From: Magnetospira sp. QH-2
GTDB lineage: Bacteria; Pseudomonadota; Alphaproteobacteria; Rhodospirillales; Magnetospiraceae
Assembly: GCF_000968135.1 (NCBI RefSeq)
Contig: NZ_FO538765.1
Location: forward strand, 945,819-1,009,818
Direction: 5' to 3'
Length of the DNA: 64,000 nucleotides
Shown here one piece after another: positions 62,328-64,000 of this stretch (its first letter is position 1; each line of letters opens with the position of its first letter). The translations under genes were made by a program, and so were the position numbers. The notes below the pieces were generated by a model, which was not told where the DNA came from, did not search any database, and saw only the letters and a program-made list of their open reading frames with translations.

Positions 62328-63778
62328 GAGGCAGATTTTTCCCGGCCATAGACATCGGAGAAACGGACAATATCGTCCTCCTCCAAGTAACTCCCGGTCT
62401 GCACCTCAATGATCTCCAACGGAATCTTCCCCGGGTTTTCAAGCCTGTGCAGGGTACCAAGGGGCAAATAGACCGATTGATCCTCGGTCAACAGGAGGTC
62501 TTCCTCGCCCCGGGTCACCTTGGCCGTCCCGGCCACCACGACCCAGTGTTCGGCCCGATGATGATGCAGTTGCAAAGACAGGGCCGCGCCCGGATTGACC
62601 AAAATGCGTTTGACCTTGAACCGTTGGCACTCGGAGATGGTTTCATAGGAGCCCCAGGGGCGATAGACCCGCACATGATGGGTTTCTTCCGGGCGTCCGG
62701 CGTTTTTCAACTGATTGACGATTTCCTTGACGTCTTGGACCTTGTCCTTGTCGGCCACCAGCACGGCATCAGCCGTCTCGATGACCACCAGGTTGTCCAG
62801 CCCGATCCCCGCGATCAGTCGGTTTTCGCTGCGCAGGTAACTGTCATGGCTGTCGCGGACGATGACGTCTCCGCTGGTGACATTGCCGCCCTCGTCCGCT
62901 TCCAGAGCATCGGAGAGGGAAGACCAGGACCCCACGTCGCTCCACTGGGCATCCAGGGGCACCACCACGGCCTTCTCGGTTTTTTCCATCACCGCATAAT
63001 CGATGGAGTTCGACGGGCAGTCGGAGAACGCCTCGGCATCAAGACGGATGAAATCCAGGTCGATGGTCGCTTTTTCCACCGCTGTTTTGGTCGGGACGGT
63101 CATGGTCGGCGCATGGCGTTCCAACTCCTCCAGGTAGGCCCGGGCGCGGAACATGAACATGCCGCTATTCCAAAAGTAATCCCCTGATTCCACATAGGAT
63201 TCAGCGGTCGCCAGATCCGGTTTCTCGACGAACTGGGCCACCGGCCAAACGGCCAGATCTCCGGTCTCGTCCAGGGACTCCCCATCCCTGTCGGCCTTGA
63301 TATAGCCATAGCCGGTTTCTGGACCATCCGGGACCACGCCGAAGGTCACCAGATGCCCTTTTTCCGCGGCCCGCGCGGCGGCGGCGGCGGCGATCACAAA
63401 GGCTTCGTGGCGACCGATGACATGATCGGAGGGCATGACCAACAAAATGGCCTCCTCGTCCAGGACGCAGGCCTGCACGGCGGCGCAAGCCACCGCCGGC
63501 GCGGTATTGCGCCCCACCGGTTCGAGCAGTATGCCTCCGGCCGCGACGCCCAGCTGCTTGAGCTGCTCAGCGACCATGAATCGATGATCCTCGTTGCAGA
63601 CCACCAAAGGGTTGCCGTAGTCCGCCAGGCAGGACACCCGCTGCACGGTGGCCTGGAACAGGGATTCCTCGCCCAGGAGCGGCAGGAACTGTTTCGGATA
63701 GGCCTTGCGCGACAGGGGCCAGAGGCGGGTCCCAGACCCACCGGACAGAATGACGGGAACGATCACTGGCTCCTCCAT
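62324..63778 (-). CDS. manC: Mannose-1-phosphate guanylyltransferase / mannose-6-phosphate isomerase
   Basis: A 484-residue bifunctional enzyme. The N-terminal nucleotidyltransferase has the VILSGGSGTRLWPLSRKAYPKQFLPL signature, AVVVPLDAQWSDVGSW and a FVEKPD motif. A cupin-type isomerase domain (about 350-484) has RPWGSYETI, VNPGAALSLQLHHHRAEHWVVV and LGTLHRLENPG. It makes GDP-mannose for polysaccharide. ATG 63778 lies inside the phosphomannomutase gene (16-base overlap). The stop codon is formed by the end of repeat copy B. Confidence 0.95.
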   Translation of the reverse strand: MEEPVIVPVILSGGSGTRLWPLSRKAYPKQFLPLLGEESLFQATVQRVSCLADYGNPLVVCNEDHRFMVAEQLKQLGVAAGGILLEPVGRNTAPAVACAAVQACVLDEEAILLVMPSDHVIGRHEAFVIAAAAAARAAEKGHLVTFGVVPDGPETGYGYIKADRDGESLDETGDLAVWPVAQFVEKPDLATAESYVESGDYFWNSGMFMFRARAYLEELERHAPTMTVPTKTAVEKATIDLDFIRLDAEAFSDCPSNSIDYAVMEKTEKAVVVPLDAQWSDVGSWSSLSDALEADEGGNVTSGDVIVRDSHDSYLRSENRLIAGIGLDNLVVIETADAVLVADKDKVQDVKEIVNQLKNAGRPEETHHVRVYRPWGSYETISECQRFKVKRILVNPGAALSLQLHHHRAEHWVVVAGTAKVTRGEEDLLLTEDQSVYLPLGTLHRLENPGKIPLEIIEVQTGSYLEEDDIVRFSDVYGREKSAS

Positions 63779-64000
63779 GTTTCCATGATTTGCAGGCATA
63801 GGCGATTCATCTCGGTGGCCCGCTCGGCGCTATCGGCCTCATTGTAGCACCTTAGCTCCGGGGCGTTCCCGGATGGGCGAAGATGAATAATCTCCAGATT
63901 TTCGAAGGTAATTCTGGTCCCATCGGTTCGATCGACGTGGTCGACGGTTCCGGCGATGGCGCCGAAGCGGGCCTCGATGGCGGCTTTGGCATCCGCTCCG
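63763..64000 (-). CDS. Phosphomannomutase/phosphoglucomutase (C-terminal end)
   Basis: Only the last 78 codons are in the window; the gene continues to the right. The frame reads VDHVDRTDGTRITFENLEI and then IHLRPSGNAPELRCYNEAD, the domain-4 phosphate-binding segment typical of the alpha-D-phosphohexomutase family. It supplies mannose-1-phosphate to ManC, whose start overlaps this gene, so the pair is translationally coupled. Confidence 0.88.
   Translation of the reverse strand, partial: GADAKAAIEARFGAIAGTVDHVDRTDGTRITFENLEIIHLRPSGNAPELRCYNEADSAERATEMNRLCLQIMETWRSQ

Overview
The window looks like chromosomal DNA from a high-GC alphaproteobacterium, probably of the Rhodospirillales. The grounds are the adjacent cobS-cobT genes, the bolA/J-domain neighbourhood, the mreBCD-mrdA-rodA order, a complete rnfABCDGEH cluster and generally alphaproteobacterial protein sequences. 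This placement is an inference from gene content; there is no rRNA or tRNA gene here to confirm it.

Layout. 1-11.5 kb is an exosortase A/PEP-CTERM region. It holds the start of a putative O-glycosylation ligase, a divergent luxR/luxI-type quorum-sensing pair with a P450 and a small unknown gene behind luxI, a sulfotransferase, a secreted C-type-lectin-like protein, the exosortase-associated acyl-CoA ligase and PLP decarboxylase, and two almost identical PEP-CTERM proteins in tandem, each behind its own sigma-54-like promoter and terminator. 11.7-16.1 kb is a three-gene envelope operon (MMPL/RND exporter, LolA-like protein, outer-membrane protein). 16.3-20.4 kb holds an Ntn-type amidase, an MFS transporter, a class III cyclase and a DUF2062 protein. 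20.5-28.6 kb is an unknown gene, then rseC, apbE and the Rnf electron-transfer complex. 28.6-32.7 kb is a TetR-controlled membrane protein/adenylate-forming enzyme unit and a methyltransferase. 32.8-38.6 kb carries dtd, a histidine kinase, phnN and cobT/cobS.

39-42.2 kb encodes a 1,073-residue calcium-binding-repeat/beta-helix protein with an exact 112-residue period. 42.2-48.9 kb holds a J-domain protein, bolA and the cell-shape operon mreB-mreC-mreD-mrdA-rodA. 49.5-50.7 kb is a decayed IS110-family element. 50.9-59.5 kb is a compact biosynthetic locus: a VAO-type flavoprotein and a phosphopantetheinyl transferase divergent from a 1,985-residue FAAL-ACP-C-A-PCP-TE synthetase that should make an N-acyl amino acid or very small lipopeptide. 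59.5-64 kb returns to exopolysaccharide: an EpsB-type sugar transferase associated with PEP-CTERM systems, a small membrane protein, and manC with the end of a phosphomannomutase gene.

How it fits together. The two ends of the window (O-ligase, acyl ligase, decarboxylase and PEP-CTERM proteins on the left; EpsB, ManC and PMM on the right) are parts expected of one exopolysaccharide/exosortase programme, although the exosortase gene itself is not in the window. The quorum-sensing pair and the sigma-54 promoters suggest how it may be regulated. Two families of short palindromic repeats recur between genes, and in three cases the repeat end forms the stop codon of the neighbouring gene. The best candidates for undescribed biology are the luxI-P450-orf cassette beside the exosortase genes, the single-gene lipo-amino-acid synthetase locus, the 112-residue-repeat protein, and the duplicated PEP-CTERM genes with a homogenised core.
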